A stretch of 64,000 bases of DNA from an uncultured Actinomycetes bacterium (lineage in GTDB: Bacteria; Actinomycetota; Actinomycetes; Mycobacteriales; Nakamurellaceae), in contig CALANS010000066.1 of assembly GCA_937926105.1 (NCBI GenBank), forward strand, positions 1-64,000. The letters run 5' to 3'. Position numbers and translations under genes: made by a program. Positions 62,051 through 64,000 of this stretch are shown here, in pieces. The stretch's first letter is position 1. Each line of letters opens with the position of its first letter. The notes under the pieces are model-generated. The model was not told the origin of the DNA. It made no database searches and was given only the letters and a program-made list of their open reading frames with translations.

Positions 62051-63040
62051 TCAGCCCGGAGCCTCGCCTGAGCCGACGCGTACCGGCAGCACCGGCCGCC
62101 CGGCGTGCGGCGAGCGCGCCGAGAACAGCCGCCCGGCCAACGGTTCGGCGGCGGCGCGCCGCTCGTCGTAGCCCTCCCGGGCGGTGGTGATCAGCACATC
62201 CCGGCCGTCGGCGCCGCCGAGCGCGACGCTGGTGACCTGCGGCGTAGGCACGGCGACGACCAGGTCCAATTCCCCGTCCGGCGCGTATCGGCGCACCTGG
62301 CTCGCTCCGTACATCGCCACCCACAGTCCGCCCGCCGCGTCGGTGGCGAGCCCGTCCGGCATGCCGTCGTCCGGGTCGAAGCGCAGGTGCACGGCGCTGC
62401 CCGTCACCTCGCCCCGACCGTCCAGCCGGTGCGCGTGGATCAGCCGCCGAGTGGAATCCGCGTGGTACAGCACCGATCCGGCGGGATCCAGCGCCAACCC
62501 GTTGGACAGGCCGATGCCGGGCACCCGCGCCCCAAGGGTTCCATCGGACCGCACGTACTGCAGGTAGCCGGCGGCCGGATCGCGCTGCGGATGCACCACC
62601 CCGATGTACAGCCCACCGCCCGGCCCGGCGGTTCCGTCGTTGAGCAACCAACCGGCCGGCACATCCAACTCCGCCAGCCGCGGGCCGAGCCGAGCCGCCA
62701 TGCCCGGGCCATCGCCCGCTGCGCCAGATGTCGGCGCGCAGCGGCCGTGCCCCTGTTCGGGCCGGCCGCCGGCCGCGCCGTCCAGGCACACCTGCAACAC
62801 CGGCCCGCGGGCCACCAGCACGCCTTCCGGCGCGGCGGGGTGCACCAGCGACACCCGGCCACCGGCCACCCACCACGGTCGAATCGTGGTGTGCGAACCG
62901 GAATCGGCCTGCGGATCAACGCGGAATACCGCTCCCACGGCCGCATCGATCCACCACCACCACCCGGCGTGCCACCGGGGGCTCTCCGCCAGCTCGCAGC
63001 GCTCCGCCCACGGGACCGGTTGCGCCGAAACGACCGTCAT
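62051..63040 (-). CDS. SMP-30/gluconolactonase-like protein
   Basis: This 329-residue protein has the six-bladed propeller features of the SMP-30 family: the N-terminal LAESPRWHAGWWWWIDA (metal Glu), the middle LSNGLALDPAGSVLYHADS (metal Asn and Asp) and PDGLATDAAGGLWVAMYG. These proteins hydrolyse sugar lactones or similar esters. It overlaps the threonine-synthase-like gene by four bases (ATGA). Confidence 0.85.
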   Translation of the reverse strand: MTVVSAQPVPWAERCELAESPRWHAGWWWWIDAAVGAVFRVDPQADSGSHTTIRPWWVAGGRVSLVHPAAPEGVLVARGPVLQVCLDGAAGGRPEQGHGRCAPTSGAAGDGPGMAARLGPRLAELDVPAGWLLNDGTAGPGGGLYIGVVHPQRDPAAGYLQYVRSDGTLGARVPGIGLSNGLALDPAGSVLYHADSTRRLIHAHRLDGRGEVTGSAVHLRFDPDDGMPDGLATDAAGGLWVAMYGASQVRRYAPDGELDLVVAVPTPQVTSVALGGADGRDVLITTAREGYDERRAAAEPLAGRLFSARSPHAGRPVLPVRVGSGEAPG

Positions 63041-64000
63041 CGCGCGGCGAGGCCGCCAGCCGGGCCGCTATCGACCGGGGCAGCGTCCAGCGCTTCGGTC
63101 GCCGCCGCGACCAGTCGGTCGGCGGCCACGATCTCCTCCTCGCGCAGCGGAGCGGTGAAGCGGCGCAGGTCCTTCAGGCCGCTGCCTGTCAGCACCACGC
63201 AGGGCACGTCGCCACGGCCGAGCCGACCGGACACGACGTCCGCGGCGACCGAGGCCAACGCCACCGCGCTGGCCGGTTCGACGAAGATGCCCTCCTGCGT
63301 GGCCAGCAGATCCTGTGCCTCCCAGGCCTTGTCGTCCGACACTGCGGTGCCCCACCCGCCGCTGGCCCAGACCGCGGCGGCGGCCTGCTCCCCGTCCGGC
63401 GGCTGCGGCAGCTGCAATCCCGAGATGTCGGTGGTGCTGCCGGCCACCTGAGGGCCGGCCAGCATCCCGGACGCATACCCGACGATCGGCGCGCACCCGT
63501 GGGGTTGGCACACCACGACCGCCGCCCGGTGACCGGCGTCCGCCAGCCCGGCGGCAGTGGCCACCAGCAGCCCACCCCCTCCCGCCGGCAGGTACACCTG
63601 GGTGACATCCGGTGCCTGCGCTGCGATCTCGGTGCCAATGGCACGCGCCCCGAGCATCCCGGTCGGATTGTGCACGTGCGTGGTGATGGTCAGCTGGAGG
63701 TTCTGCTGCTGCGCCAGCTCGCGGAGCGCGTTCATCGCGTCCGGGCCCATGCTTGCGCACGCGATCATGGCGGTGCCGTACGGCCTGATCGAGGCGAGCT
63801 TCTCCGGGGGCGCATCGGCGGCGACGCAGAGCACGCCGGGCAGCCCGGCCCGACGCCCGTAGGCGCTCATGGCCGCGCCGCCGTTGCCCGACGAGGTACC
63901 GATCCAGCCGCGCCGACCCAGCCGGAGCGCCTCGACCATGGTGGCGGCGGCGATCCGGTCCTTGTAGGAGCCGGTTGGATTGAGGTATTCCGCCTTCGCG
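63037..64000 (-). CDS. Threonine synthase-like PLP enzyme, 5' end beyond the window
   Basis: The gene enters from the right edge, so only the C-terminal 320 or so codons are here. The PLP lysine is visible in NPTGSYKDR just upstream of 63,939, followed by SSGNGGAAMSAYG (phosphate and cofactor loop) and LPAGGGGLL. The ending SGSGLKDL and the fold-type II pattern match threonine synthase or a close PLP lyase. Exact reaction is not certain. It overlaps the SMP-30-like gene. Confidence 0.8.
   Translation of the reverse strand, partial: AKAEYLNPTGSYKDRIAAATMVEALRLGRRGWIGTSSGNGGAAMSAYGRRAGLPGVLCVAADAPPEKLASIRPYGTAMIACASMGPDAMNALRELAQQQNLQLTITTHVHNPTGMLGARAIGTEIAAQAPDVTQVYLPAGGGGLLVATAAGLADAGHRAAVVVCQPHGCAPIVGYASGMLAGPQVAGSTTDISGLQLPQPPDGEQAAAAVWASGGWGTAVSDDKAWEAQDLLATQEGIFVEPASAVALASVAADVVSGRLGRGDVPCVVLTGSGLKDLRRFTAPLREEEIVAADRLVAAATEALDAAPVDSGPAGGLAAR

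Noticed and set aside
1..64000. CRISPR arrays and insertion sequences
   Set aside because: Reading through, I saw no regularly spaced repeat array and no transposase gene. The short tandem repeats at 52,265-52,312 and 54,879-55,085 have no spacers of CRISPR length.

Overview
The window is high-GC DNA with actinobacterial gene families (mobile-element proteins of actinobacterial type, a tRNA-Ser / tadA / tadA-associated / tyrA block, ACR3 and CmtR-like metal genes). It fits an Actinomycetota chromosome; genus and order cannot be fixed from the sequence alone. Most of the window, about 195 to 52,189, reads as one integrated conjugative element (ICE) of about 52 kb. A complete tRNA-Ser(CGA) gene lies at the right end (52,132-52,221, minus strand). 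A second, 58-bp copy of the tRNA 3' half lies at the left end (195-252), in the same orientation. A pair of TGAGAC repeats with a 12-bp period lies just inside each end and looks like integrase arm-type sites.

Layout of the element. Left arm (0.6-9.9 kb): defence cargo, made of a frameshifted HEPN-domain gene, an Abi_C-type abortive-infection gene and a complete type I restriction-modification operon (hsdM-hsdS-hsdR). 10-14.8 kb: a MobF relaxase-helicase with a small coupled partner, then a 629-bp intergenic gap that is the best place for oriT. 14.8-19.5 kb: accessory genes, including a three-gene TIGR04255/HTH operon and two XRE-type regulators. 19.7-28.1 kb: a transfer (type IV secretion) operon with an NlpC/P60 hydrolase, small membrane proteins, a VirB6-like channel protein, an SCO6880-like protein and a VirB4 ATPase. 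28.6-32.2 kb: an inserted three-gene operon with a Rad50/SMC-like zinc-hook ATPase, a small middle protein and a nuclease-like first protein. This is a probable ABC-three-component conflict system and the best candidate for an undescribed system here. 32.5-40.1 kb: ArdC-like antirestriction protein, VirD4 coupling ATPase, two unknown genes, a primase, an excisionase and a tyrosine integrase.

Right arm (40.3-51.7 kb): metal and metalloid cargo. It holds arsC-acr3 divergent from arsR; an ArsR-acetyltransferase fusion divergent from a flavin monooxygenase / MFS / cutinase-like operon; a CmtR-like Cd/Pb sensor with a CDF exporter; a decayed VIT1-like gene; an ArsR repressor followed by a CDF transporter fused to a thioredoxin-fold domain; and DUF1232 and DinB-like genes. 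The integrase sits about 12 kb inside the right end, so this cargo separates it from its attachment site.

Right of the tRNA is chromosome: zinc-ribbon protein, tadA and its associated gene, tyrA (prephenate dehydrogenase), then homogentisate catabolism (hmgA, an unknown gene, fahA), an amidohydrolase, an esterase, an unknown gene, an SMP-30-like lactonase and the 3' part of a threonine-synthase-like gene. Tyrosine biosynthesis and tyrosine breakdown are therefore side by side. Positions 1-194 are left chromosomal flank with no gene I can support.
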